Shown: one piece after another, positions 34,590 to 46,599 of the stretch
Layout of the letters: every line of letters starts with the position of its first letter
Position numbering within the stretch: position 1 is the first letter of the stretch
NCBI GenBank assembly: GCA_036417435.1
Contig: CM070902.1
Span: 41,686,600 to 41,750,599 of the forward strand
Reading direction: 5' to 3'
Origin: Inia geoffrensis
Lineage: Eukaryota; Chordata; Mammalia; Artiodactyla; Iniidae
DNA: 64,000 bases
Notes under the pieces: model-generated
Told to the model about the DNA's origin: nothing
Databases searched by the model: none
Seen by the model: the letters and a program-made list of their open reading frames with translations, nothing else
Position numbers and translations under genes: made by a program

Positions 34590-36950
34590 ACTCATTTATT
34601 AGTTCGAATAGTTTTTAGTGGTTTCCTTAGGATTTTCTATACACACAACTAAATTATTTGTGAGTAGACATAAATTTACTTCTTCTTTTCCAATCTGGAT
34701 GCCTTTATTTCTTTTCCTTGCCCAATGCTCTGGCTAGAACCTTTGGTACAATATTGAAATGTAAGTGGCAAGAGTGGACATCCTTGTGTTGTTCCTCCTT
34801 TTAGGGAAAAAAGCTTTGTTTTTCACCATTAAATGTGATGTTAGCTGTGGGTTTTTAATAGATGCCTTTATCAGGTTGAGGACATTTCCTTCTATTTATA
34901 GTTTGTTGAGTTTTTTAAAATCATAAAAAGATTTAAATGTTGTCATAATTTTTTTCTATCTTTTGAGGTGGTCATGTGGTTATGTCCTTATTCTGTTAAT
35001 ATGGTGTATTATATTGAACAAACTTTGCATTTCTGGGATAAGTCATGATGTATAATCCTTTTTATATGTTGCTGGATTCAGTTTGCTAGTACTTTGTTGA
35101 GTATTTTTGCATCTATATCCATAAGAGACATTGGTCCATAGTTTTATGATATAACCTTGTGATATACCTTTGGTTTTGTGTGTTATTTTATACTAATATA
35201 GGATAAAATTGGCTTCACAGAATAAGTTGGGGAATGTTTTATCTTCTGTGTTTTGAAAGAGTTTGTGAAAGATTGAGGGTTGATATTAATTCATATTTAA
35301 GCATTTGTCGAATTGATCAAGAAGACTTCTGGATGCAGAATTTTTTTTGTAGGAAGGTTTAAAATAACTAATTTAATCTCTTAATTTGTTATAAATCTAT
35401 TATTATTTTCTTCTTGAATCAGTTTTAGTAGTTTGTATATTTTTAGGATTTTGTCCAGTTCATCTTGATTTTCTACTTTGTTGGCATAGTTGTTCATAGT
35501 ATATTCCCTTATGATCTTTTTTATTTTTGTAAGGTAGGTAGTGATGTCCCATCTTTCATTCCTGATATTAGTAATTTGAGTCTCCTCTGTCTCTTTTTGT
35601 CAGTCTAACTAAAGGTTTTTCAATTTTGTTGGTCTTTTTAAAGAAACAATTTTTGCTTTTGCTGACTTTCTCTATTATTTTCCCAATCTCTATTTCCTTT
35701 ATTTTCTCTCTAGTCTTTATTATTTCCTTCCCCTGTTTGCTTTGGTATCAGTTTGCTCTTCTTTTTTGTTTCTTATGATGGAAAGTTGGTTTACCTATTT
35801 GAAATATATATTTTTTAAAAGTATAGGTATTCACAGCTATTAATCTTTCTCTAAGCATTTAGAAAAATAAATTTTAATATATTGTGTTTTTGTTTACATT
35901 CATCTTAAAGTACTTTCTAATATCCCTTGTGATTTCTTCTTTGACCCATTGGTTATTTGGAATGTGTTGATTAATTTCCACATATTTGTGAATTCATCAG
36001 GAGTGTTTTTGTGATTGATTTCTAGTTTCACTCCATTGTGTTCAGGAATCATACTTTTTATAATTTCAAATTTATTGAGGCTTGTTTTGTAGATTGGCTT
36101 ATGGTCTATTCTGGAGAATGTTTCACTGTATGCTTGACAGGAATGTGTATTTTGATGTTGTTGGGTGGAGCACTCTTTAGATGTCTGTTAGGTGTAGTTA
36201 GAACTGTTCAAGTTTTCTATTTCCCTGATCTTATGCCTATTTGTTCTATCCATTATTGAAACTGAGGTATTAAAGGCCTTACCTGTTTCTTTTTTTAATT
36301 AATTAATTTATTCATTTATTTTTGGCTGCCTTTGGTCTTTGTTGCTGCACGCGGGCTTTCTCTAGTTGCGGTGAGAAGGGTCTACTCTTCATTGCAGTGC
36401 GTGGGCTTCTCATTGAGGTGGCTTCTCTTGCTGTGGAGCATGGGCTGTAGGCACAACGGGTTTCAGTAGTTGTGGCACGTGGGCTCAGTAGTTGTGGTTT
36501 GTGAGCTCTCGAGTGCAGGCTCAGTAGCTGTGGTGCACGGGCTTAGTTGCTCCACAGCATGTGGGATCTTCCTGGACCAAGGCTCGAAACTGTGTCCCCT
36601 GCATTGGCAGGCAGTTTCTTAACCACTATGCCACCATTACCTGTTTTTTGAATGGTCTATTCTCTACTTAATTCTGTCAGTTTTTCCTTCATTTGCTTTG
36701 TAATTCTCTTGTTAGGTGCATATATGATGACAAATTGTTTGCCTTCCTTATGAGTTGACCATTTTTATTATTATAAAATGTTATTTTATGTTATTTTTTA
36801 TCTCTAATAAAAATATTTGTCTTATGGTCTGTTTTGTCTGATCTCAGCATAGTCACTACAATGCTCTTTTGATTACTGCATGCATGGTATATCTTTTTTC
36901 CCCCACTTTTTAAACATTCAGCCTATTTGTATGTTTTCTATAGGTATTGA
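34590..36950 (-). mobile_element. Ancient L1 ORF2 region, minus strand
   Basis: Complement of L1 ORF2 from just after the FADD box ('ccaatctggatgcctttatttc') back through the fingers region ('tgtattatattgaacaaactttgcatttctggg') and endonuclease ('ggtattaaaggcctt', 'tgttttgtctgatctcagcatag'). Frames are wholly decayed. A long CHR SINE at 36289-36636 splits it. High divergence indicates an L1M-age insertion. Confidence 0.78.
36289..36636 (-). mobile_element. Long CHR-type SINE with TSD
   Basis: After a TTAA/TTTA-rich tail it reads 'tttggctgcctttggtctttgttgctgcacgcggg', has an extended middle of repeated 'gggctcagtagttgtgg' units, and ends in the tRNA-like head complement ('cctgcattggcaggcagtttcttaaccactatgccacc'). 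The TSD is 'ttacctgttt' at 36279-36288 and 36637-36646. The long middle distinguishes it from the roughly 200-bp CHR-2 copies. Confidence 0.88.
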
Positions 36951-36954
36951 GTTG

Positions 36955-39498
36955 ATCATTTCCTGTCTTTATTCTGTGTGTCTGGGGAATTACACTTATT
37001 GAGTTTTGAGTGTTATACCAATCTTTCATTCATAAGATAAATCCCACTTGTTCATGTTGAATTATCCTTTCTGATTATTGTTAGACTTAATATGTTCCTG
37101 TTTTATAAAGGACTGTTGCATCTCTGTGAAAGCAGTCATCTGAATTTGGAGGTTTTTTTTTTTCCTGTAAAGGTTTTTAATTAAAAATTTAATGCCTTTA
37201 AGAGCTATACAGCTGTTTTAATTTTCTCTTCTTCTTGTGTCAGGTTTGGTAATTTGTGTCTTTCAATAAATTTGTCCATTTCACTCAAGTTGTCAAATTT
37301 GTTGGCATAGAGTTGTTCATAACATTCTATTATCGTTTGTTTAATTTCAAGAGAATGTTCTTGAAATGTCAATAGGATGTTGACATCCTATTATATTTTT
37401 GATATAAATTTTTTTGTCTTTTTTTCTTGATCATTTTAGCTAGAGGTTTATCATTTATATTGATATTTTTAAACAAGCAGCCTATGGTTTCCTTGATTTT
37501 TCTCTATTTTTTGTTTTTTAGTTTCATTGATTTAAACTTTTTATTACTTCCTTTCTTGTACTTTGTATTTCAGTTTTTATTTTTTATTTATTAGTTAAGA
37601 TAACTGATCTTGGACATGTAAAAAATTGACAACATAAGCGTTTGAAGCTATACACTTTTGTGTAAGTGCTGCTTTGTTTGCATCTCACAAAATTTTTTAA
37701 AATAAATATATTTATTTATTTATTTTTGGTGCATTGGGTCTTTGTTGCTGTGCACAGGCTTTCTCTAGTTGTGGAGAGCAGGGGCTACTCTTTGTTGCGG
37801 TGTGTGGGCTTCTCATTGTGGTGGCTTCTCTTGTTGTGGAGCACGGGCTCTCAACATGTGGGTTTCAGTAGTTGTGGCACACAGGCTCAGTAGTTGTGGC
37901 TCGTGGGCTCTGGAGCTCAGGCTCAGTAGTTGTGGTGCACGGGCTTAGTTGCTCCATGGCATGTGGGATCTTCCCAGACCAGGGCTTGAACCTGTGTCCC
38001 TTGCATTGGCAGGGAGATTCTTAACCACTGTGCCACCAGGGAAGTCCCCATCTCACAAATTTTTATATAGTATGTTTCATTCATTTTGTAATATTTTCTA
38101 AGATTCTTTGCTTCAGTTTTTCTTTGAAAAATGGGTTATTTTGAAGTGATTGTTTTCCCAGATATTTGGGATTTTCCTGATATTTTTTCATTTTTTAATT
38201 TTAGCTTAATTTTCTTATAGTCAGAGAAAATAGATTTTATGATTTCCATCCTTTAAAATGTATTGAGACTTTTTAATGGCCCTGCATGTGATATAATCTC
38301 AGTGAATTTTCCATGTACACTTGAAAAGTCTCTGTAATCTGTTGTTTGGTTACTTGTGCTATACATGTCAATTAGATCAAGTTGGAGGTAAATGTTGTTT
38401 TGTCTTTTATTAGAGGCTATTCAATTTAATTTATCTATCAACTACTGGAAGAAGAGTGTTGAAATCTCAAAATAAAATTGAAGTCTATTCGTTTCTCCTT
38501 TGGTTATATCAGTTTTTACTTCATGTATTTTGAAACTGTGTTACTTATGTACCCACACATTTAGGATTGTGAAGTCGTCTTGATAAATTAAACCTTTCAT
38601 TATATTGAAATGCCCCTCTTTATCACTGTTTTTTGTCCTAAAGCCTACTTTGTCTGATGTTAACATAGACACTCAGTTTTCTTATTATCAGTGTTTCCAG
38701 TGTGTATCATTTTGTATCCTTTTAATTTTATAATGCAAGACCCTTGTAACAGTCTACTTCTGTTCTCCCCAGGCACTATACTATTATTATGATACAATTT
38801 ACTTCTACATGTTATAAATTCTATGATATGTGTTGTTTTTACTTTTTTCTTTAAACAATTTCCTTTTAAAGATTTAAAACCTGAGGGAAATTTTTATTTT
38901 ATACAGATAGTTATCATTTAAACTCTTTTGAATTCCTTTGAATAGATCCACGTTTCTATATGGTATGATTTTCTTTTTGCCCCAAGAAATGTCTTTAACA
39001 TTACTTGTAGTGGAGATATCCTCAGTAGATTCTTCTAGTTTTAACTTATGTGAAAATATTTAAAATCATTCTTCACTTTTGAAAGGTGTTTCACTGGATT
39101 GAGAACGACATTTTTCTCCCTTACAGCACATTCAAAATGTTTTATTGTCCTCTGTCTTTTATTGTTTGTGATATGAAATCTGTAGTCACTCTTATCTTTG
39201 TTTTTCTGAATGTAATGTGTCATTCTTACTTATGGATTATTTGATGATTTTTTTCTTTATCACTGGTGCATAGCAATTTGATTATGAGGAGCCTTGGTGT
39301 GGATTTCTTTGTTTTGATTTTGTTTGGAGCTTGTTGAACTTTTCAACTGTGTGTTTGTAGTTTTCATCAAATTTGCATACAATTCCAGCCATTATATTTG
39401 TAATTTTCTTTTTCTTTTTTTCAGATTACAGTTGCATTTATATTAGACTTCTTTATATCACCTTTTTTTTTAAGCTAAATACATTTAATCATTATTCC
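36955..39498 (-). mobile_element. Ancient L1, ORF2 and ORF1 parts, minus strand
   Basis: A second old L1 in the same orientation: RT region ('gttggcatagagttgttcata' near 37300), endonuclease ('aagcctactttgtctgatgttaac' near 38645), then spacer and ORF1-like sequence ('gaggagccttggtgtggatttctttg' near 39285). A long SINE (37692-38048) interrupts it, and a younger L1 enters at 39499. All frames are decayed. Confidence 0.72.
37692..38048 (-). mobile_element. Long CHR-type SINE with TSD
   Basis: The TTTA-rich tail (37695-37726) is followed by 'ttggtgcattgggtctttgttgctgtgcac', the same long middle as the copy at 36289, and the head complement 'cactgtgccaccagggaagtcccc'. A TSD 'catctcacaaa' occurs at 37681-37691 and 38049-38059. 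Confidence 0.9.
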
Positions 39499-40738
39499 TT
39501 TTTTTTTTCTAAACATCTTTATTGGGATATAATTGCTTTACAATGGTGTGTTAGCTTCTGCTTTATAACAAAATGAATCAGTTATACGTATACATATGTT
39601 CCCATATCTCTTCCCTCTTGTGTCTCCCTCCCTCCCACCCTCCCTATCCCACCCCTCTAGCTGGTCACAAAGCACCGAGCTGATCTCCCTGTGCTATGCG
39701 GCTGCTTCCCACTAGCTATCTACTTTACATTTGGTAGTGTATATACGTCCATGCCTCTCTCTCGCTTTGTCACAGCTCACCCTTCCCCCTCCCCATATCC
39801 TCAAGTACGTTCTCTAGTAGGTCTGTGTCTTTATTCCTGTCTAACCCCCCTAGGTTCTTCATGACATTTTTTTTTCTTAAATTCCATATATGTGTGTTAG
39901 CATATGGTATTTGTCTTTCTCTTTCTGACTTACTTCACTCTGTATGACAGACTCTAGGTCTATCCACCTCATTACAAATAGCTCAATTTTGTTTCTTTTT
40001 ATGGCTGAGCAATATTCCATTGTATATATGTGCTACATCTTCTTTATCCATTCATCCAATGATGGGAACTTAGGTTGTTTCCATCTCCGGGCTATTGTAA
40101 ATAGAGCTACAATGAACCTTTTGGTACATGACTCTTTTTGAATTATGGTTTTCTCAGGGTATATGTCCAGTAGTGGAATTGCTGGGTCATATGGTAGTTC
40201 TGTTTTTAAGGAACCTCCATACTGTTCTCCATAGTGGCTGTACCAATTCACATTCCCACCAGCAGTGCAAGAGTGTTCCCTTTTCTCTACACCCTCTCCA
40301 GCATTTATTGTTTCTAGATTTTTTGATGATGGCCATTCTGACTGGTGTAAGATGATATCTCATTATAGTTTTGATTTGCATTTCTCTAATGATTAATGAC
40401 GTTGAGCATTCTTTCATGTGTTTGTTGGCAGTCTGTATATCTTCTTTGGAGAAATGTCTATTTAGGTCTTCTGCCCACTTTTGGATTGGGTTGTTTGTTT
40501 TTTTGTTATTGAGCTGCATGAGCTGCTTGTAAATTTTGGAAATTAATCCTTTGTCAGTTGCTTCATTTGCAAATATTTTCTCCCATTCTGAGGCTGTCTT
40601 TTGGTCTTGTTTATGGTTTCCTTTGCTGTGCAAAAGCTTTGAAGTTTCATTAGGTCCCATTTGTTTATTTTTGTTTTTATTTCCATTTCTCTAGGAGGTG
40701 GTTCAAAAAGGATCTTGCTGTGATTTATGTCATAGAGT
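39499..40738 (-). mobile_element. Younger 5'-truncated L1 (ORF2 tail and 3'UTR)
   Basis: The T run 39499-39509 and 'aaacatctttattgggatat' start the reversed tail. The 3'UTR and ORF2 carboxy half follow, to 'gatttatgtcatagagtat' at 40738. Pieces of ORF2 are readable on the minus strand (40660-40187: [24 protein letters not shown]; 40251-40033: [20 protein letters not shown]). It is inserted in much older L1 sequence. No TSD was found. Confidence 0.9.
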
Positions 40739-41095
40739 ATCACCCCTTATTGTTATTGGGGTTCTGTTAATTTTTTCTGCCTTTTTTTTCTCTTTGTGCT
40801 TAAGTTTGAATAGTTCCTATTGCTATGTTTTCAGATCATACTGATTTTTTCCCCTATTGTTGTCTAATCAGTTGTTAATACCATGAAGTGAGTTTTTCAT
40901 TGCAGATATTGCACTTTTCAGGTCTAGAAGGCCCCATTGGTTCTTTTATATTTCTCCTATTTCTCTTCTCATCATTTTCATGTTTTCTTGTAAATTCTCA
41001 TATATAAATATAACTTTAAAATGCCTTCATTATCTATGTCATTTCTGGATCTAATTTTATTGGCAAAGAAATTCTTGTGCATCTCTGCAGTTTGC
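40739..41095 (-). mobile_element. Ancient L1/HAL1-like 5' part, continued
   Basis: The text 'cattgcagatattgcacttttcaggtctagaaggccccattggttc' resembles the ORF1/5' region of old L1 or HAL1 elements on the minus strand. It likely continues the element broken at 39498. Confidence 0.5.
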
Positions 41096-41099
41096 TCTT

Positions 41100-41500
41100 T
41101 GTATCAGTTAGAAATGCATTTAGCTTCAAGTAGCTGAAGAATGGACTAAGTGCAACTTAAATAAATAGAGGCTTATTTGTCTCATAAGATATCTGGTACT
41201 AATTCACAGCTCAATAATGTAAGGATTATTGTTTTTCTTTTAGTTGTTTTACTTATGTTGATCATCTCATTGTTCCAAGAAAACTAAAAACCTCCAGACA
41301 TCACAGTTGTATTCCAAGTATGAAAAACATCATGCCTCAAATCTGTATTTTTTTCCTGAAAGTGGTGGTTTTCTAGAAATTCAACCAAGTGATTTTCCAC
41401 ATTATTGGTCAGGACTGAGTCACATGACCTCTTCTAGACTAACACTTGTCAAGTCAAACAAAATTACCACAACTGGTTCAGACCAATGATAAATCTTCTT
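41100..41500. repeat. Ancient interspersed repeat, family unresolved
   Basis: The sequence looks repeat-like ('cagttagaaatgcatttagcttcaagtagctgaa', 'attggtcaggactgagtcacatgacc'). A related pattern occurs at 47615-47860 ('aactccaactcaacatggcttaaacaacaaaag'). I cannot give the family. Confidence 0.35.
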
Positions 41501-42009
41501 CTTGGACTCCTAATTAATTGGACTAAACTAATTGAAGTTCTGATAGCAGGGAGATGAAATGTGGGGAAGAGACAGGTGGTGTTGCCCATGCTCTGTGGTG
41601 GCAAAATGTCAAGTTCACTATCAGAATGGCATTTGATCTGATCTGGTAGGAAATTTGGTGCAAGAGAAGAGAGGCAAGAGTAATGTGTATAATCTCGAAT
41701 GTTATCAAGATTCAAACAAGTAGAGATTCAGAAGGAAATTATAAGGGTTTTTGGAACTGTTTAGGTTCTGTGGTCTTTTATGAACGTAGAGGCAATTGAA
41801 TGGCAGAGTTGTGTACTAGCTGAAGTATCTGGTGGCACACAGGGTAGGGAGAGGCACAGTAAACTGAAAAACAAAATCAGACTGGCAAACTCTTGTTTCT
41901 TGAAAGTTTTCATTGTGAGCTGTTATTTATTTTATTGAATAACTTAACCTCTCTCTGTTTCAATTTCTTCATCAAAAACTAGAAATACAGCTTTTGTGGG
42001 GGATTAAGA
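41501..42009. other. Single-copy sequence, nothing recognised
   Basis: A MIR-like core ('cctctctctgtttcaatttcttcatc') at about 41945-41975 is the only familiar piece. Confidence 0.35.
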
Positions 42010-42540
42010 GAGTTACTTATCTAGCTAAAAGTAGCAGTTCTCAAAGACTTAGTTGACAGGGCCAATTTACACCCTTAAAAACTATTGAGGACTTCAAAGG
42101 GCTTTTGTTTATATTTGTTATAGCTATTGATTTTTACCACATTAAATATTAAAACAGAACTTAAAAATATGCATATATTAAGTCATTAAACATAACAATA
42201 AAATGCATTGCATGTTAAAATAAATAACATTTTAAATGAAAAATAACTATATTTTCCAAAACTAAAAAAATAGTGAAGACTGACATTGTATTACATTTTT
42301 ACAAATCTGGTTTAGTAGAAGACAACAGAATTTTCTTATTCATTTCTTCATTCAATCTGTTGTCATAACACATGACATGTAGGGTCTGGTGAAAAACTCC
42401 ATTATACCCTTGTGAGAGAATGAAAGTGAAAATGTCAAATAATGTTTTAGTATTATTATGAAAATAGTTTTGATCTCACAGACTCCCTTGAAAGTATCTC
42501 TGGGGGTGCTCACTGGACAAATATTGAAAACTATTGATCA
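42010..42540. mobile_element. hAT-type non-autonomous DNA transposon
   Basis: The left end 'agcagttctcaaagacttag' and right end 'atattgaaaactattgatc' are degraded inverted ends of the 'cagtggttctcaaa' type. Internal blocks ('actattgaggacttcaaagggcttttgtttata', 'tcacagactcccttgaaagtatctctggggg') match a known eutherian hAT family. It has no transposase ORF. An L1 3' end lies directly to its right. Confidence 0.6.
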
Positions 42541-42549
42541 AAGGGCAAT

Positions 42550-42707
42550 CTAGGGGGGGAAGTGATAAAATAGGAGATTGGGATTAACATATACACACTA
42601 TTATATATAAAATAGATAACTAACAAGGACCTACTGTAGAGCACAGGGAACTCTACTCAAAATTCTGTAATAAGCTATATGGGAAAATAGTCTGAAAAAG
42701 AATGGAG

Positions 42708-42755
<48 letters not shown>

Positions 42756-42842
42756 TACATATCTAGTTCACTTTGTTGTACACCTGAAACTAACATAACA
42801 TTGTAAATCAACTATACTCCAATAAAAATTTTAAAAAAAGTA
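42550..42842 (+). mobile_element. 5'-truncated L1 3' end
   Basis: Plus-strand L1 3'UTR ('gggattaacatatacacactattata' to 'gtaaatcaactatactccaataaa') ending in an A run at 42832-42838. An (AT)n array has expanded inside it. Confidence 0.9.
42712..42747. repeat. (AT)n microsatellite in an L1 3'UTR
   Basis: Uninterrupted AT dinucleotides followed by ACACACACATACATAT. Confidence 0.95.
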
Positions 42843-42869
42843 AAATAGGCTCTTCCTCTCCTGAGTAAA

Positions 42870-43045
42870 TATGGGCAAAGGTATTAACTGAGGCATTTGT
42901 GCCTCAGTTATGTCATCTGTAAAATAGAGTTAACAATACTGCCTATTTCATAGGACTGTTCTGAGGTTATATAAGTTCTCTTAGAATAGCATGTGGAACT
43001 TAGCAAGTACTCAATGTCAGTTAATATTACTCCCTGGTGAATATA
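42870..43045 (+). mobile_element. MIR SINE
   Basis: Core 'gcctcagttatgtcatctgtaaaatagagttaaca' and 3' part 'atagcatgtggaacttagcaagtactcaatg'. Confidence 0.75.
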
Positions 43046-43189
43046 CAACAAACAGTTTTTCCTTCTGCTTTTTCATTAGAGTAGAAGGGGCCTTTGAAAC
43101 ATTTTGAGGCAAACCTTTAGCTTTATTTAGAGGGGCCTAACACTTGGATAAAATGACCCCTTTGAGAAGTAATGATGAAAGCATACCAT

Positions 43190-43340
43190 CCACCCATCAT
43201 TTCTGCGTTGAGAGCCTTACATATTTCTTGCAACAAACTGTTATATGCGTGAGGCATAAGTATTATCCCCATTTTTACATACAAGGCAACTGAGACTCTG
43301 AGGTTAAATGATTTGCCCAAAGTCAGAAATTTCTAAAGAG
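43190..43340 (-). mobile_element. MIR SINE, minus strand
   Basis: Core complement 'attatccccatttttacatacaaggcaactgagactctgaggttaaatgatttgcccaaagtc'. Confidence 0.75.
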
Positions 43341-44390
43341 AATCCTTATCTTCCTACTCTACATCCCGTGCCTTAGAAGTTTCCGCCCTGCCTCCCCGTT
43401 CTGATTTTTGCACATTAATATGCATGTAGTGCACCTGCTCCCTGAGAGGCAGGTTCACCTGCATCAGGGTTTGAAGTTGGTGACTGAAACTTGTTTTTAT
43501 TAAGGATGGAAAATTCACTGAATAGGCAGATGGACTTGAAGGCCTTTATATTGCTTTGGGATAAAGATGTTGGGTGAGTGTTATTGTCCTTCTGCTCATA
43601 ATTTGATCAAAAAAGCAAAAACTATGCAAAAATAACCCTAAGAAAATGAAATCTGAAAAGGGGGCAGTGGCCATCAACTCTGGGTCAGAAGACCTCAAGC
43701 TTATTCTAATTTTGATTCAGGAAGTTACTATGGGTTGAGGAGAAAATGTCTGCCTGATACATTAATGAATTCCACAGCTGACCTCAGTGTCATAGGAGGC
43801 TGGGAAACTATGTGTAGATTCAGTATCATTAGCAGAGGTGACGATGCACACACAGTGATTCCTGGGAGAATCCTGCAGGCAGGAGACTGGGGGAGAAAGG
43901 TAAAACTGCTAATTAAACATTAAGGGCTCTGTAGAAAGCCTGCTGCCTGGCATTATTAATAGTTATAGAAGTGATACTGCTAATAATGATACTACCTGAC
44001 ATGGATATTCGATATTAGATCAGCTCTGATATTAGAACCCAAACTGCTTTATTAACTGCTTCCCTAAGACTTTTTCATCTCAGTGGGAGGTAAAAGTATA
44101 AGGGTACCAGAAGAAGTGACTTTTCGGACAGTTATTGATTGCTGGAAACATGACCATTTGGTAACTAAAGCAACTCTGAGTTTTCTTAGGCTAAGTTTAA
44201 TCTTCTGGGTATTTACTCATTAGGACTCCAAACATGGATGAGTTCTTCTCATTTCTGATACCTGCCATTGCTCCTTATTGCTCCTGGAATAATATTCAAA
44301 CTCCTTAAATAAAGTTGAAGTTCAGTATTCTCTCAGGGTAAGTTCTGGAAGCCAACAGAGGAAAGGCAGCCCTTGGAGCCTTACCATTGT
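43341..44390. other. Single-copy sequence, nothing recognised
   Basis: About 1 kb without a recognisable repeat or supported gene. Confidence 0.35.
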
Positions 44391-44649
44391 CCAAGTTCAT
44401 TAACAAGAACCCACTGCGTGCAAAGCATGTGGATGATTCAGGGTGGATCACACATGGGCCTCCCTCAGGGAGCTCACAGTCTAGGATAGGAGATAACATA
44501 TATTCATAAATAGTAAGTTAGAAAGTGGTTGGTGTCCTAATAAAGGGACTAACTTAAGTGTGACAAGTTCAGATGCAAAGGAGAGGCAAAAAACACTGAG
44601 AGGTGATGTTCTGTGAAGGTCTGGGAGGGCTAGCTGGAGGGTAGAGAGA
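44391..44649. other. Possible ancient repeat
   Basis: The words 'cactgcgtgcaaagcatgtgg' and 'cagggagctcacagtctagg' are typical of an old mammalian interspersed repeat; the family is unresolved. Confidence 0.3.
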
Positions 44650-45345
44650 CTGCAAGGGGGGCCAAATCCAGCCCACCATTTGTTTTTGTAAATAAAATGT
44701 TACTGTCATGCTCTTTTGCTTATGTATTGTCCATGGCTGCTTTCTCACTGTGATGGAAGAATTAAGTAGTTGTGTAACAGGGAAGAGCCAAATCTGACTA
44801 CATGTTGGATCTGTTTCTTTTACTTTAACTGTTGCTTTCTGCCACTTTTGTTCACTAAAAGGATACTGTCTATACATAAAGGCCTGTCTTGGGGAACGCT
44901 GCCCCTCTGCCTGAATGCTAAACCAAAGTGCATTTGTTCAGGGACACATCCAGACCCTGTTCCACCTGTGGATGGCTGCAAGAAAGAAGTAATTAACACG
45001 TCCCCTCCCCAAGTCTGGCTATTCCAGGGGATAGCCTTTTCACTTTACTTCCTCATCTCCTCCCCGTCTCTATGCTATAAAAGAAACTGGCATCCAAATC
45101 CCGATAAGATGGTTATTTTGAGACTTTAGTCTGCCATCTTCTCGGTTTGCCAGCTTTCCGAATAAAGTCTCATTTCTTGCCTCAACACCTTGTCTCCAAT
45201 TCACTGGTCTGTCGTGTGGCGAGCAGAGGGAGCTTGGACTTGGTTAATAGCTGTCTCCAAGACCATATATGGTCCATGAAACCTAAAATATTTACTACTT
45301 GGCCATCTACAAAAAATGTTGTCAAAGTCCTGGACTAGAACTCTG
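44650..45345. mobile_element. MER3-like hAT element split by a solo LTR
   Basis: Left part (44650-44772): 'gccaaatccagcccaccatttgtttttgtaaataaaatgtt' and 'gtccatggctgctttctcac'. Right part (45249-45345): 'gaccatatatggtccatgaaacctaaaatatttactacttggccatctac'. Together they make one MER3-type element, a hAT-Charlie non-autonomous transposon. The LTR at 44773-45248 interrupts it. Confidence 0.68.
44773..45248 (+). mobile_element. Solo retroviral LTR with TATA box and poly-A signal
   Basis: The element of about 476 bp starts with 'tgtaacagggaagagcc' and ends near 'gagcttggacttggttaat'. It contains a TATA-like 'ctataaaaga' (about 45075) and AATAAA (45161-45166), followed by a CT-rich U5-like part. 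The imperfect 5-bp direct repeat 'agttg' (44768-44772) and 'agctg' (45249-45253) fits a retroviral TSD. There is no internal sequence, so a solo LTR left by recombination is likely. I do not assign the ERV family. Confidence 0.7.
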
Positions 45346-45469
45346 GACCCCAGGACTGTTGAAGCATCAGCATTCCCTTTTAACTAATGAGGAAATGGAA
45401 AAACGAGAGGTGACATGACTTAACCAAAGGAAGAAAGTGAGTTATTGGTAGATCTAGCCCTAATACTGT

Positions 45470-46130
45470 CAATAAGTCATGTTGATTGAGTGCTTTCTGT
45501 ATGCTGGGCACTACAGTAAACACTCTCTTATGTGTATTGTCTCATTTATTACAACATCTGGTAAGGTAGGTGCCTAGAGATTTTTTCCATTTTACAAATG
45601 AGGGGACCATAGTGGGCTCTCTAAATTCAGGTCCATCCAGAACTTAAGAATGTGACTTTACTTGAAAATAGGGTTTTTTGTAGATGTATTTAGTTAAGGA
45701 CCTGGAGATGAAATCATACTTGATTTTGGGTAGACCCTAAATCCAATGACTGGTATCCTTATGAAAAGAAGAGAAGACACAGAGACACACACAGGAAAAA
45801 GGCTGTGTGAAAATATGGAAGCAAAGATTATAGCTATGCAGCCAAGGAACACCAGGAGCTGCTAGAAGCTGGAAGGGGCAAGTAAGGATTCATTACCAGT
45901 CTTGGGAGGGAAGGCAGCTCTCTGACACCTTGATTTCAGACCTCTAGCTTCTAGAACTGTGAGAAAATTATTATTATTTTTGTTTTAAGTCACCCAGTTT
46001 ATGGGAGTTGTAGGAAACTAATACAGGGGCAGAAGCACAGAGAACTTAAAATGCATTGCCTAGACTCACCTAGATCAGGGCAGAATTTGGATCCAGAATC
46101 CATGCCCCTCACCATTATATCTCCTTCCGT
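45470..46130 (-). mobile_element. MIR SINE split by an MLT1 LTR
   Basis: Left part (45470-45612): 'gattgagtgctttctgtatgctgggcactacag' and 'tccattttacaaatgaggggacca'. Right part (46027-46130): 'cacagagaacttaaaatgcattgcctagactcacctagatcagggcagaatttggatccagaatccatgcccctcacc'. The two join into a single reversed MIR. Confidence 0.7.
45620..46026 (+). mobile_element. MLT1-type MaLR solo LTR
   Basis: The LTR reads 'gaatgtgactttacttgaaaatagggtttt', 'aatccaatgactggtatccttatgaaaagaag', 'gacacagagacacacacagg', 'ctctgacaccttgatttcagacctctagcttctagaactgtgaga' and ends 'ttgtaggaaactaatacag'. This is the MLT1 plan on the plus strand. It lies inside a MIR. Confidence 0.85.
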
Positions 46131-46599
46131 CCAGATCTAGGTGGCTCCAGCCATCCAAGCAGTCATCTGGGGAGCCTGAACAGACAGCACTCCCACTGAG
46201 CACAAGCCACCTGGAATGGAGCAGAAGTTACTGGACCAACCTCATGTGCAGGTGTGGGAATCACAGCGTTGCATTATTTTACCATGCAGCCAAGTGTCTC
46301 TAGTACAGGGAAATGAATTTACTACCTGACCAATACACTAGAAAGGACACCTGCTGTATTTATTGGTTCAGACAATTCATGGGGCTTGGGGCCTGCTGGG
46401 ATAGGTGCAGTGCTTCTTGGAAAGCAGTGTTTCCTAGCTTGATATCTCATCTGAAAGCTGGAGAAGGGCCTTTAAAACTTGAAAAAAATAAAGATCCTAG
46501 GTGTCACATCTTACCTGGCTGCCCTCAGGCCCAGGAAAGATTGGGCAGATGACTGGTTTTGCATTGAATCTGTAATATTTACATAACATGCCTTAAGTC
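46131..46599. other. Single-copy sequence, nothing recognised
   Basis: No supported feature. Confidence 0.35.
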
